Source of the DNA: Saccoglossus kowalevskii | Lineage: Eukaryota; Hemichordata; Enteropneusta; Harrimaniidae | Assembly: GCF_000003605.2 (NCBI RefSeq) | Contig: NW_003134839.1 | Location: 160,201-181,967 of the forward strand | Reading direction: 5' to 3' | Length of the DNA stretch: 21,767 bases | Shown: piece by piece, positions 10,109-20,300 of the stretch | How positions within the stretch are numbered: the first letter of the stretch is position 1 | Layout: each line of letters opens with the position of its first letter | Position numbers and translations under genes: made by a program | The notes under the pieces: model-generated | Told to the model about the DNA's origin: nothing | The model's database searches: none | What the model saw: only the letters and a program-made list of their open reading frames with translations

Positions 10109-10204
10109 AGTAAGTACCACCAGCTCCAGTTACATAAATTTGCAAAGACTTCAGTACTGATATAAGAGTACTTGTAATATCGTCTGATTCTGTACAAGGA
10201 TGAA

Positions 10205-10600
10205 ATACAATGACCAAATATGGACAAAAGTGTAGTAAAGATGTGAGGCAATGACCAAATATGGACAATGGTATACTGTAAAATGACTAATTTTCATTTA
10301 AATTTCACTGATTTGCCATTTCAGGCATATTCAGTGGGTTTTAAAATCACGGTTTTATCATTTAGATAATGTGTTCTATGCTAAATTTTACATATTCATT
10401 GGGTTTTAATTTAGTGCATTTTCCAGTCAGCGAAATAAGCCAAATTAAAACCCAGTGAATAATTAAGCCCTTTACAGTAGTAATTATGTAATTTAATGCC
10501 CAAATATGGATGGTATAGTAATACCCAAATATGGACAAAGGTAAAGTAATGATGTGATGAAATGCCTAAATATTAATGATGGTATATTAATGATATAATG
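10205..10600 (+). repeat. Degenerate 41-base minisatellite interrupted by a MITE
   Basis: Monomers carry CCAAATATGGACAA with AGTAATGATGTGATG-like spacers. Two units precede the MITE at 10274-10479 and about three decayed units follow it, so the array is older than the insertion. Confidence 0.6.
10274..10479 (+). mobile_element. MITE family B, copy 1
   Basis: About 206 bases. Begins TACTGTAAAATGACTAATTT and ends AATTAAGCCCTTTACAGTA. Contains CAGGCATATTCAGTGGGTTT and an internal AAACCCAGTGAATAATT that is its inverted partner. Ends in TA on both sides, consistent with TA-target insertion. Confidence 0.8.
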
Positions 10601-11044
10601 CAATGCCATAAATTGTGTTTAGTTGGGATGATTCTCCAGATGAGTAGTGAGACAAGAAATTTGCTGAAAACAGTCTTCATACGGAAATATAGACCGATTT
10701 TGGATGCACATGGACAACCACAAATGCTGCAGGGGAAGGATCAGACTCGGGTAGAATGCTTTTTCCCCACTCTCCTTCTTCCCATGAATGACAGCTGCTC
10801 TATTGGCTTCAAAAGCCCTAGTTCCAAACATGTACTGATTTCTCCAAAGCGCTTAGTCAGAGGTAATTGCTTTCCATGAGTTGACATCGATATTGCAGCT
10901 CCTCATTAGTCTTGCCTTCAGATTGTCTCAGCATCGTATGAAACACGACATAATTTGACCATAAACACAATGTCTATTCACATAAACACATGCATTAAAT
11001 AATACAGCAATAAGATGCAAGATACAACCACCTCCAGTGGGAAG
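10600..11044. other. Gene-free stretch with one unexplained open frame
   Basis: After a possible TTTAG acceptor, a plus-strand frame from about 10625 runs to a GAG|GTAATT possible donor near 10863, including RNLLKTVFIRKYRPILDAHG. I do not recognise it and could not find partner exons. It may be chance or a decayed exon. Confidence 0.2.
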
Positions 11045-11251
11045 TACTGTAAAATACTTTATTTTCGCTTGGGATTAATTTCTGCTATTTTTGCTGAAGG
11101 AATGATTCAGTGAAAATCAAGCAAACGAATATATCTTGTTTCCTATATTTTACATTCAACTTTTCAGAAATCAGTGAAAATAAAATACAAAACACCGAAA
11201 AGGTCTTTTCAGCGAAAATTTATTTCCAGCTGAAATAAAGTATTTACAGTA
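11045..11251 (+). mobile_element. MITE family A, copy 1
   Basis: 207 bases. Left end TACTGTAAAATACTTTATTT; right end AATAAAGTATTTACAGTA is its inverted copy. Inside are GATTCAGTGAAAAT and ACAAAACACC blocks shared with the copies at 15982 and 19005. The first ten bases are the same as in family B. Confidence 0.85.
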
Positions 11252-11850
11252 AGTATATCAACTGATTTGGACCATCCACTCCAGCATAAATGTCATCAAA
11301 TATTTCCGGTCTAATTATTTGAACAGGTAGTTGTTATTCTTCAAATACTTCACTACAATTACGTTTTGTAGATCACTTTTAACAAACCTTCCTTGAAAGA
11401 AAAATATTACATTTCTCCATGATGACTCGCCATTTAACAGTGAATAAGATAACATGTTATATTAATCAAATACTGTTCAGGCCAAGAAAAAAAACAAATT
11501 GTGTGGTTCATATAACCCCACCTACCTCTATTTCTTACTGCCCAACTTTTAAACTTTTTCTGGCCATTTGTGAAAACGTCACAAAATTGTGGCAGGCTTT
11601 AAACGTTATTTTAAAGAAATTCAAAAGTTTGCAAAACTTGGTAACATGATTTATAACACTACAATCTACGAAAAACATTTCTTGAATGTAAAAAAAACAA
11701 TGAAACACAGTATACATAGAAAAATAAAAAAGATTAGGTTTTCTCAATCGCCTTGATCAAAACTTTGAGAATGCCCTTATGCTTGGATTTAAGAACATTA
11801 TTAGTTAAGGTAGTGTGGTGTAATTCTGTGTTGTCTCGAGTACCTCATAT

Positions 11851-12005
11851 TTAAAGTGGAGGGGTCATCACTTGCCAATGTGAATTGGGAATTCATTCCC
11901 AAGTGACACTAAAAATGCAAAGGCTCATGGGTGGACGTTTGTTTGTGAGCAACGACAGGCAAAAGCTGTCTGCCACATGCACAGGTGAGGACTCCCCCAC
12001 TTCAA
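11851..12005 (-). mobile_element. MITE family D, copy 2 (reverse, CpG-decayed)
   Basis: Starts TTAAAGTGGAGGGGTCATCA and shares GCAAAGGCTCATGGGTGGAC with the reverse complement of copy 1. Where copy 1 has CpG, this copy usually has TpG or CpA. Ends ACTTCAA, where TTAA has been lost. Confidence 0.85.
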
Positions 12006-12564
12006 CAGAATAAAGCATTGGCAGGTTAGAAATTAGCATTGTATTGTGTTTGTTAGGATTACCAGAACTTAATAAAAATAAAATCGAGGTACCGGTAATC
12101 ATAGAATGTGGGATGCCATGTGAAATATGTCACAACAATTTTCACAACTTCAAATGAGTTACTTGGTTGTGATTTTTTAGTGATTAGTTACAAAATTATT
12201 TCAATGCCAAAACTATTATTAATAAGTACAAAATTAGCTCTAACATATTCAGACATAATTAATAACATAATGCTCAGTAATGTCATTTGAAATGCTATTC
12301 TGTTCAAACAGCGAGTTGTCAAGTCACAAACCGCTATCAGTAAAGCGTTTGTGTCACAGCGAATGGACAATTCTCAAGTCTACAAGTGGCATTGACATTT
12401 TACATTGCTTGTTTTTTCAATTTGATGATCTAATAGCCGACTTTATATCTTCTACTGTTTTCCCATGCATTCTTGTGTCTCTAACAATAATTAAAAACTC
12501 GCTCAAAATAAAGAAAATTTTCTAATACTTCTAGACATTAACAAGTACACTGCGAGACACTGTA
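12006..12564. other. Gene-free stretch
   Basis: AT-rich with overlapping short open frames on both strands. None has family similarity or matched splice sites. I see nothing functional in it. Confidence 0.5.
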
Positions 12565-12775
12565 TACTGTAAAATGACTAATTTTCGCTGGATTTAAATT
12601 TTGCTGATTTACCATTTCAGGCATATTCAATGGGTTTTAAATTCACGGTTTTATCATTTAGATAATGTGTTCTATGCTAAATTTTACATATTCACTGGGT
12701 TTTAATTTAGCACATTTCCCAGTCAGTGAAATAAGCAAAATTAAAACCCAGTGAATAATTAACCCCTTTACAGTA
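12565..12775 (+). mobile_element. MITE family B, copy 2
   Basis: Same orientation as, and nearly the same sequence as, the copy at 10274: starts TACTGTAAAATGACTAATTT, shares TTATCATTTAGATAATGTGT, ends CCCCTTTACAGTA. High similarity suggests a recent burst. Confidence 0.85.
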
Positions 12776-13076
12776 TTATTTTTTTACCAAGCAAAATTTT
12801 GCAATATTCAATTACATGCTTGCCATAAAAAAACATCGGTGCAAATTCTTAAAACTTAATAACCAGGTTCCTTCACTCCATTTTGGTCATCCTTTCTCTG
12901 AACTGAATACGATGACATCGCATTTTTATTTCGAAAACTTCTTCCTAGTAACAGGACAACCCATAAATGTAAAAATAAAGTGAAACTATTTTTCACATTC
13001 AAGTAGCAATCTACTCTAACCTTTCATAACCAGACGTCCTTGTCCAAATTTTTGTCCACATTTTTCTTATATTCTT

Positions 13077-13213
13077 CAATATTTCTGGAAATGAATTCAA
13101 ATTTTGGAGCCAACAGATAAAAATTGAGTCAATGTTCAGTTTTTACTCAAAAAGCTTGGTTTTTTTTGTTCCAATCTTCTGAAAGAAATTGCAGACTATA
13201 AACGGATTTTGTG
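13077..13213 (+). repeat. Dispersed direct repeat H, copy 1
   Basis: Shares CAATATTTCTGGAAATGAA, TTGAGTCAA, CAGTTTT and AATTGCAGACTATAAA, in the same order, with 13662-13804. The two copies flank the last exon of LYRM7. Confidence 0.7.
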
Positions 13214-13306
13214 ATGAAAAGAGGGAAGTGGGGGTGAAAAGGTTAAACTAGCACATTACACAATAAAAGACAGATATGCTGTAACTGTATCACAAAACTT
13301 CAACAA

Positions 13307-13312
13307 TTTATT
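13307..13312 (-). terminator. LYRM7 polyadenylation signal AATAAA
   Basis: AATAAA on the minus strand, 63 bases past the LYRM7 stop codon. It is a plausible end for a short 3' UTR. A second possible signal would lie further on in AT-rich DNA. Confidence 0.6.
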
Positions 13313-13374
13313 GACAAATAAAATTTAGGTAACAAATATGAACGCATCTACAAATCTTCCAGTTCCATAACACA

Positions 13375-13469
13375 TCACCTATCCTTTCTGGATTTCCTCG
13401 TTGGTGGCGATCTCATCGATGGGGGCACAAAGTTGTCAAGTAGTTCAGTTTCCTCTCGTATTTTCAACT
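13375..13469 (-). CDS. LYRM7: LYRM7 exon 5 with stop codon
   Basis: Encodes ELKIREETELLDNFVPPSMR then SPPTRKSRKDR and TGA at 13377-13375. Acceptor ATCCGCAG. Confidence 0.88.
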
Positions 13470-16400
13470 CTGCGGATAGAAACGTAAATGTTTACTCAAA
13501 TTATCTCACAGGTTTATGTAAATTTTGAGTGAGTGAATCATGAGAGACAACGACAACAAAGAGAAACATTTTAAAAAGTCCTTAACTTAGAAATTATCAA
13601 ACTTGACATGTAGATTAGTGTCCTTTTTCACCTCCAGACTTTCTCACCTAAATTTTGCAATCAATATTTCTGGAAATGAACCCCAATTTTGAAGCAATTT
13701 GGACAAAATTTGAGTCAAATTTCAGTTTTCACCCAAACAATTTTGCTATTTTTGTCCCAGTCTTCTGAAGGGAATTGCAGACTATAAATGGGACTGTTTT
13801 GTGGATTTGTGTGAAGAAAACTGGTGTTTTCTTCCTAGATTTGGCATGCTGACTACTGCGCCCTCTAACAGGACTGATTTTGTAGGAATCCTGAGTCAGG
13901 GTGAAATTCCCCAAATCAAATTTAGTATGCTAATTGACTGCTGGGAAGATAGGTAACTTGAGGAGGCACAAACTACTGTGAATATACTTTATTTTAGCTG
14001 GAATTAATTTTCGCTGAAAAAAAAAAAAAAACTTTATTTTTGATGAGGCCAGACGTTTTTTATTCCCTGTTTCGCGAGTTTTTATAAGGCAATTATTTTG
14101 AGGAGGGCGAGAAAAAAATAAAATTAATTCTTTTTTTCCATTAGATTTGTGTGATTCTCAAAGAATTGTAAGTGAGATCATTGATCGGAGAGAAGAAATG
14201 AAATAAAATTTTATTCCATGTATAACCTTGTTTCTTATCTGTGCTAGACCTCGGTACTTTGATCATGATACTCCCACGGAAATGCAACTTGGATTTGTGT
14301 GTGGTATGTGGCGGGTGGTAAAACAATGAAGATAAAAATAATATTTTTTTAGCATTTTTTTGCGCCTACAAGTCGGCGGGCGTGAGAAATTACGCAGAAA
14401 TAAAATTAAATTTCTATTTCACTTTCGGCTCCTGTTCATTCGGCGGGTTCGCGAAACAAAGGATAATAAAAGTCTCGCCTGAGTTGAATGTAAAAGATGG
14501 ATTTTATTTCATCCCTTCAGCAACATGTTTTTACTCCTGATTTCCTTTGTTTTTACTCCTTTGTTTATGAAATGAATTACATTTTTCCAAATTCCATAAC
14601 TATGGAAAGATGATTTTCAAGATTGCTAATTAATGTATTATTTTTCTGTTGTGTCAATGATTCACCAGTAAACCAGAAACTAATAGTGCCATTGTGCATC
14701 CTTGACCCGTCATGTTATAGAGGGCACATTGTTGTTGACATCTTTGCTACCAGAAGTGGCACGAGAGTCGTGACTGACACAAGCTGATTCACTCCCCAAC
14801 CCTAATACCTAACAGTCAGGCCAATCAGAGAGAAGCTTGATTGTTGACAGTTTCTTTCTATAAGGCTACTTGAAAGATTGTGCCTGATTGGCTACTCAAC
14901 CCTAATACCTAACAGTTGAACCAATCAGAGTGCAGCTTGTTTGTTGACAGTTTCTTTCTATAAGGCTACTTGAAAGATTGTGCCTGATTGGCTACTCAAC
15001 CCTAATACCTAACAGTTGAACCAATCAGAGTGCAGCTTGTTTGTTGACAGTTTCTTTCTATAAGGCTACTTGAAAGATTGTGCCTGATTGGCTACTCAAC
15101 TCTAATACCTAACAGTTGAACCAATCAGAGTGCAGCTTGTTTGTTGGCAGGATTTGTATATGCTTGTTTAATCAAACAAATATGGTCCCCGTATGGAACT
15201 CACCATAATTGCCTTTATCATTCAGGACAGCTTGTATGACCGTTTTCCTCAGCAGAGTCTCAGTATCTTTCGCCAACTTTAACAACTGAAAAAAAAGAAA
15301 TTTGAAAACTGAAGATGAGACATTAACAAAAAAAGTTTCCCCAAAACACAATTATTTTATTCGCTCAGCCACATCAAGTCAAAGTGTGCATAATACTGTG
15401 AGCTTCTTTAATTTCATGAGACAAATTTTCAGAGTGAATATCACAACAATTTGTAATAGTAAAAATTATGCAGTTCACAGTAATTATGCTGCCATTGTAA
15501 ATGTACACATGGCAATAATAGATGTACCGGTAAATAACGGTACATCATGAAACAGTAAATTACTTACTCCTTGTATTTTCTCTGCGTCAGTTTCTTTTTT
15601 ATTTTTCTGAAATTCATCATTTATCCTTGATCTACAAACTAGATAAAACATTGAAAGTGAAAACAAAAATTAACCTGTCAAAATTAACTTGTCAAATTTC
15701 AAAAATTTATGTTAAATATACCGGTCAAGTCTTTGATAAAGCCCATTTCTTATTTCAAGACCAAACAAATGCAAATATTGAGTGTGAATGAAATCGTCGG
15801 GCCAAACCGAAGAAGTGGTTGTTGTCATTTTATTTTATTTGGACAAATCTAAAAACAAAACTGAATGTTGGTAACCAGGGTAACTAGCAAATAAATCCAC
15901 TTCCACAAAGTAGAAATACCTGGGTAAGCCCTCCATTCTCACATGGAAACCGACTGATGACGCTAAAACTTAAAACTCATCTACTGTAAAATACTTTATT
16001 TTCGCTTGGAATTAATTTTTGCTATTTTTGCTGAATGACTGATTCAGTGAAAATAAAATCCAGCGAATATACCTTTTTTCCCGATATTTTACATTAAACT
16101 TGTCAAAAATCAGTGAAAATAAATTCCATACAAAACACCCAAAAAGTCTTTTCAGTGAAAATTAATTCCAGCTAAAATCAAGTATTTTACAGTATTCAGC
16201 TAATTGCACAAACAATTTGTCCATGGTCTATGAAATGCTTAGTTGAACTTACCAGCTAATGCATACTGATCTCCCTTGAACACATCTAACCTGGCTCTGT
16301 GGAGCGACTTAAAACACGCTAGCACCTACAATTATATATAAAATACAAATCTCAAACATGTACAGTACAGACTGTGTGTAACTTAACGTCCAAGCTTGCT

Positions 16401-16682
16401 ATCCGCTGGCTTTGCTATTTCATCCATTTCAGTTCCATCCTATGCGAGATACCCTATTTTCCCTGGTTTCGCGTTAACACCACGGCGAACGAAATGACCG
16501 ACAGCGAAAGCAAGCGAGCTACAGAACTGCAGCTTGGCAACTCATCAATCAACCAACTCGATCTTCATCATAGTCAGTCTATAAATTGGGCGCTACAGTT
16601 TATGACAGTCCAGCAAAGACTTGAAACTTTCCCCTCCTCTGTACTGCCGATGGTAATCAGCTACACCTACCTTTGACCGCAT
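13375..16682 (-). CDS. LYRM7: LYRM7, mitochondrial complex III assembly factor (complete, five exons)
   Basis: Exons 16671-16682, 16253-16325, 15568-15638, 15204-15285 and 13375-13469 join in frame to 110 codons and a TGA, close to the roughly 104 residues of vertebrate LYRM7. LYRM7 (yeast Mzm1) is a mitochondrial matrix LYR-family protein that stabilises the Rieske iron-sulfur protein UQCRFS1 before it enters complex III. Matching features are the start MRSKVLACFKSLHRARLDVF, INDEFQKNK at about residues 37-45, and a DTETLLRKTVIQ helix near residue 60. The LYR position reads CFK, as the human protein also lacks a strict LYR there. The tail is basic (PPTRKSRKDR). Exon 1 codes only four residues; its ATG was chosen because MRSK plus a GTAGGT donor joins exon 2 in phase. 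All introns are GT-AG. It is head to head with TMEM232. Confidence 0.93.
13662..13804 (+). repeat. Dispersed direct repeat H, copy 2
   Basis: Second copy of the 13077-13213 sequence, about 585 bases away, on the other side of LYRM7 exon 5. Confidence 0.7.
13974..14022 (+). mobile_element. MITE family A, truncated left end
   Basis: TACTGTGAATATACTTTATT followed by AGCTGGAATTAATTTTCGCTG matches the left end of family A. It breaks off at an A-run, and no right end follows. Confidence 0.6.
14042..14495. repeat. Inverted repeat, possible decayed MITE
   Basis: The left arm near 14042-14078 has CCCTGTTTCGCGAG. The right arm near 14448-14495 reads TTCGCGAAACAAAGGATAAT and then AAAAGTCTCGCCTGAGT. 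Read in reverse, the right arm matches the left with a few differences. Interior AT-rich. Confidence 0.5.
14801..15149 (+). repeat. 100-base tandem array, 3.5 units, each with inverted CCAAT boxes
   Basis: Units start at 14801, 14901, 15001 and 15101 with CCTAATACCTAACAGT; the fourth is cut after about 49 bases. The period is exactly 100. Each full unit has CCAATCAGAG and, about 70 bases on, CTGATTGG, an inverted pair. Units 2 and 3 are almost identical; unit 1 differs most. Confidence 0.95.
15204..15285 (-). CDS. LYRM7: LYRM7 exon 4
   Basis: Encodes LLKLAKDTETLLRKTVIQAV then LNDKGNY. Strong acceptor of T-run plus CAG, donor GTGAGT. Confidence 0.92.
15568..15638 (-). CDS. LYRM7: LYRM7 exon 3
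   Basis: Encodes VCRSRINDEFQKNKKETDAE then KIQG. A nearer TTTGTAG could serve as acceptor but puts a stop in frame, so ATCTAG was chosen. Donor GTAAGT. Confidence 0.9.
15639..16252. other. LYRM7 intron 2
   Basis: Apart from the family A MITE at 15982-16194, plain AT-rich intron with no further signal seen. Confidence 0.6.
15982..16194 (+). mobile_element. MITE family A, copy 2
   Basis: 213 bases from TACTGTAAAATACTTTATTT to AAGTATTTTACAGTA. Terminal inverted repeats of about 40 bases, with GGAATTAATTTTTGC and AATTAATTCCAGC as partners. Best-preserved copy of the family. Confidence 0.9.
16253..16325 (-). CDS. LYRM7: LYRM7 exon 2
   Basis: Encodes VLACFKSLHRARLDVFKGDQ then YALA, the first LYR-domain helix. 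Acceptor TTGTAG, donor GTAAGT, leaving one base of the next codon. Confidence 0.92.
16326..16670. other. LYRM7 intron 1
   Basis: A 100-codon plus-strand open frame covers most of it, but it ends inside the LYRM7 exon 1/donor area, lacks family similarity and is taken as chance. No repeat is seen. Confidence 0.5.
16671..16682 (-). CDS. LYRM7: LYRM7 exon 1, coding part (MRSK)
   Basis: Twelve coding bases ATGCGGTCAAAG followed by the GTAGGT donor. The 5' UTR lies upstream in the shared promoter region; its start is not determined. Confidence 0.75.
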
Positions 16683-17189
16683 GTTTCAGTGATATTACCT
16701 ACAGTCCCATTGGAAAGCCTGTTAACGTAAACGTGTGGATATACATGAACGTACGAAAGGTCAAAGGGGAATATTTACTAGGAACTGCGCCATCACCGGT
16801 TGCCTTTAGTTGTCGCGAGAAACCCTGAGACTGTTGATTCAAATGATCTGATTGGTTAGTTTTCCCGACAATCTCAGAAAGAATACATTTTATTGGCCAG
16901 TTTCTAATCGCGCAAAATGCGAGAGTTCGCTATTTCCATGGTACCTGCTACAACAAAATGGCGGCCACCGCGAAGGGAAAATCAAAATATTTGTAAATAT
17001 AAGGATATTTGAAAATTATGCAGCTGTCATCTGGAATTATGTTGCCTGTATGTTTCAGCGCTTCCCAACGGTAGTATCGGTTACGTACTTTTTTGTTCAG
17101 ACTGATCTCTGGATCTAAGAACTTATTTATACTGATTGTAAACAACCGTCACTGATCGAGCTCGGTCCGTCCACTTTCTAAACATCAAC
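16683..17189. promoter_or_regulatory. Bidirectional promoter region of LYRM7 and TMEM232
   Basis: Only 507 bases separate the two divergent start codons. The region holds two ATTGG (inverted CCAAT) boxes, at 16851-16855 and 16892-16896, and a YY1-like AAAATGGCGGC at 16955-16965. It also has a TCGCGAGA half-site at about 16813. No TATA box is in an obvious position. The pattern suits a broad housekeeping-type promoter. Confidence 0.65.
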
Positions 17190-17323
17190 ATGCCGATCAC
17201 AAGAGTGCCAATTGTCCACAAATTTGGGATTATATCCCAGAGCCAACGAGAAGAACTCCAAGAACGGTTGATGAAACAGGCTTTTAAACAAGGCGTCAGT
17301 AGTGATAATCGACGTACAACACG
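17190..17323 (+). CDS. TMEM232: TMEM232 exon 1
   Basis: Starts MPITRVPIVHKFGIISQSQR and ends SSDNRRTT plus two bases of an Arg codon before GTGAGT. Confidence 0.85.
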
Positions 17324-20300
17324 GTGAGTGACAAATACCTGTTTTGTATACACAATACAATGGGTCATTCCAGTTTTTGCCCCCCCCCTCCCCCACCGAT
17401 GGATATTAAGGTTACGACACCTTATGGATTTAAATCCATCATTCAGGTGTCGGATTTTTGTTAACTAACACACCCCCTAGAAACTTGACTGATCTGACGT
17501 ATACGGATGGGTATGTGAACAAATTAAATATATCAAAAATATGACACCTCTCGGAATTAAACCATCCGTAGGGGAGGGGGCACAGGCGCTTGGAACGTTT
17601 CTTGGATAATAAAAAATGACCTAAAGTAGGATCGGCATAAAGTTTAGTTCAGGTCGCCTGTACATTCCCCTACACTCATATAACACAAGGTAGGAAAGCG
17701 TTGACACCATGACATCGAAATTGTCCGAATGCTCGGGTCTCTGCTTCAAAATATCCGCGTAGATGGATTTGTTCTTATTGCTCTGGACTGGTGTTTCGAT
17801 TTTCACAGGATTTAACCAGTTTTAGTTCGAATAAAGGTAATATAAGTCGATCGATAGTTTCTACTGATATCATGCTTGTGTGAAGCGGATCGAAATATAA
17901 TTTGGAAAATCGTGTTATTTTCGGGAAATTGCAATGTCATTGTGTCAAAGCTTTCCTACCTTGTGTTATTACATGAGTAGTAGGGGAATTTACCGGCGAC
18001 TGACTAACTTTATGCCGATCCTACTTTAGGTCATTTTTTATTATCCAAGAAACGTTCTGAGCGCCTGTGGGAGGGGGTGGATGACAACTGGAATGGGCCA
18101 AGGAGACAGACGACTCAAATTGATGATGTTATTGTTACATCTAATAAATACTCGGAACATGATTATCTATCACAGCTAGGCACTCTTCCTCGAAATGGAG
18201 ACTATCTTCCGATATTACTGGGCTTTATTTTGATAAAGTTTCTAATAAATTTCCTAGTTGTAAACAAATTGGGTTAAATATTGGGCGAATATGTCCCAAT
18301 CAAGAGGCTTTATTTTAAACTATTTTCCTCTGCATAAAATAATGTCAACGTAGTACACAACCTTAGAACATGATGTGATATTTTATAATTACTTTCATAG
18401 AAATCCACTAGACATCACCGATGATTTTATCTCCCAGTACAACTCTGCATCAACACATGATGAAAAAAAGAGAGTTGATGACATAGCCACAAAGATGATA
18501 TCAAGATCCAGGGTAAGTAAAACTATAAACCATTGCCCAGTATGGTTCAGGACTGACAAAGTTGACTTGATAATGTAAAAGTCTGGATGACTGATTTTTT
18601 CCACTATGATCACAGGGAGCCCAGGAACTATAATCAACTGTAAGCAATCTCTATGAGCGATTTGGTATCTGCTGGTATCTAGTGTAAGGAATAGACAAGG
18701 GATGAAGGCACCAGTGATCCCATATTTTTTAAACTGGAAAAAACAGCAGAAAAGAATGAAAAATAAAATCTATAAAAAATACTAGCTTGGAGAATATTTG
18801 TTGATCTTTCAAATTTCGCCAAAGCCTTACCTATATTTTACCGATATCTGCAGAATAAATCATGCACGCTCATAGAGACTGCGTACAGTTGATTATAGTT
18901 CCTAGGCTCCCTGTGCTATGATATGGAAAATAATAAAACATAAATTAGAATAAATGAATGAGTAGAAATTGGATACACTTACCTATCTTTATGGTTCCTA
19001 CAGATACTGTAGAATACTTTATTTTCGCTATTTTCGCTGAATGCTTCAGTGAAAATAAAATCCAGCGAATATACTTTTTTTCCTATATTTCACATTTCAA
19101 CTTGTCAAAATTCAGTAAAAATAAATTCCAAACAAAACACCCAAAAAGCCTTTTCGGCGAAAATTAATTCCAGCTAAAATAAAGTATACTACAGAAGACA
19201 GATTACAGCCAAAAACAGTAAAAAATCTAAAAAAAAAATCTAAAAAACAATCTTCCCAGTGAAATTAATGTAAAGTCTAACAATATAATCATACAATCTA
19301 AAAAAAAAAAAATATATTGCTTGAAAACAGAAGTGGTTTATAGTTTATGTTAGCACAGGGCTGTAGCTTAAAGCTAGCTAAATGTTAAATAATTCTCGGA
19401 CCATACTGTGTATATAGCACACAATGCCGGAAAAACAAGCGATTCACTATTATTTTAATTGATTTACTGTTAATTTTACCATAAAAGGTCAGTTTTGTTT
19501 TGCACATACTGTGAAAACAACATAGAGAATGGCAGTGTCTGTAGTGTATCGTTTGAAACTTCACCATTTTCAAATGCTTAGGTTCGGTATTTAATCCACA
19601 TTCTTACTGTGCACACATGTTATATAAAGAGCTACCTTCACAAGTGATGTTTAGTTATTTAACTTGCACTAATTTTTTTGCCAGGAAAAAAAAACATTAG
19701 TGAAAAAAAACATCCTGCTGACTCTTAATAAAAAATCAAATATAAACCTTCGAATAACATCATTTTTATCACCAAAGTTGCATAATTTTATGTAGTTTTC
19801 AAAAATTTCTTATTAATTTACCAATTTACTTATTAGTTTTAAATGAAAATCATTCTTATTTGATAATTTTTGTGATTTGAAAATTATCATTTATGCAGAG
19901 CAAGTTAATGAAGGTTAGTTTTTGGTGAAAATATTTTCTCTATTTATACTTTCCTGTTTCCTATTTATAAATTTCAAGGGCAATTAAATGCAACCAGCCA
20001 ATCAATGAATACAGTTAAATGCAACCAGCCAATCAATGAATACAGTTAAATCCAACCAGCCAATCAATGAATACAGTTAAGTGCAACCAGCCAATCAATG
20101 AATACAGTTAAATCCAACCAGCCAATCAATGAATACAATGACTTTGTGTCATGTTTCAATTTTATCAGCCAATAAAAACCTTGTTTTAGAAGAAATTCAT
20201 ACAATATTTGTTGACTTTGATTTGAATAATTTTTTCTAGAGAAGAGCTGGAATCAAAGATGGTGGTCATGGCAATCATGTTGATTTACCAAGAGCCTGGT

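Larger units (their letters stand above)
13470..15203. other. LYRM7 intron 4, repeat-laden
   Basis: Holds copy 2 of direct repeat H, a partial family A MITE, an inverted repeat at 14042-14495 and the 100-base tandem array. A CTCF-like GCGCCCTCT is at 13858-13866. No coding signal is seen. Confidence 0.6.
18513..20239. other. TMEM232 intron 2
   Basis: Holds an inverted-repeat MITE (18597-18930), a family A MITE (19005-19195) and a 31-base tandem array (19984-20138). The rest, about 19200-19980, is AT-rich with A-runs and no signal seen. Confidence 0.6.

Noticed and set aside
16374-16676. 100-codon plus-strand open frame
   Set aside because: It covers LYRM7 intron 1 and part of exon 1 on the opposite strand, has no known similarity and no promoter of its own.
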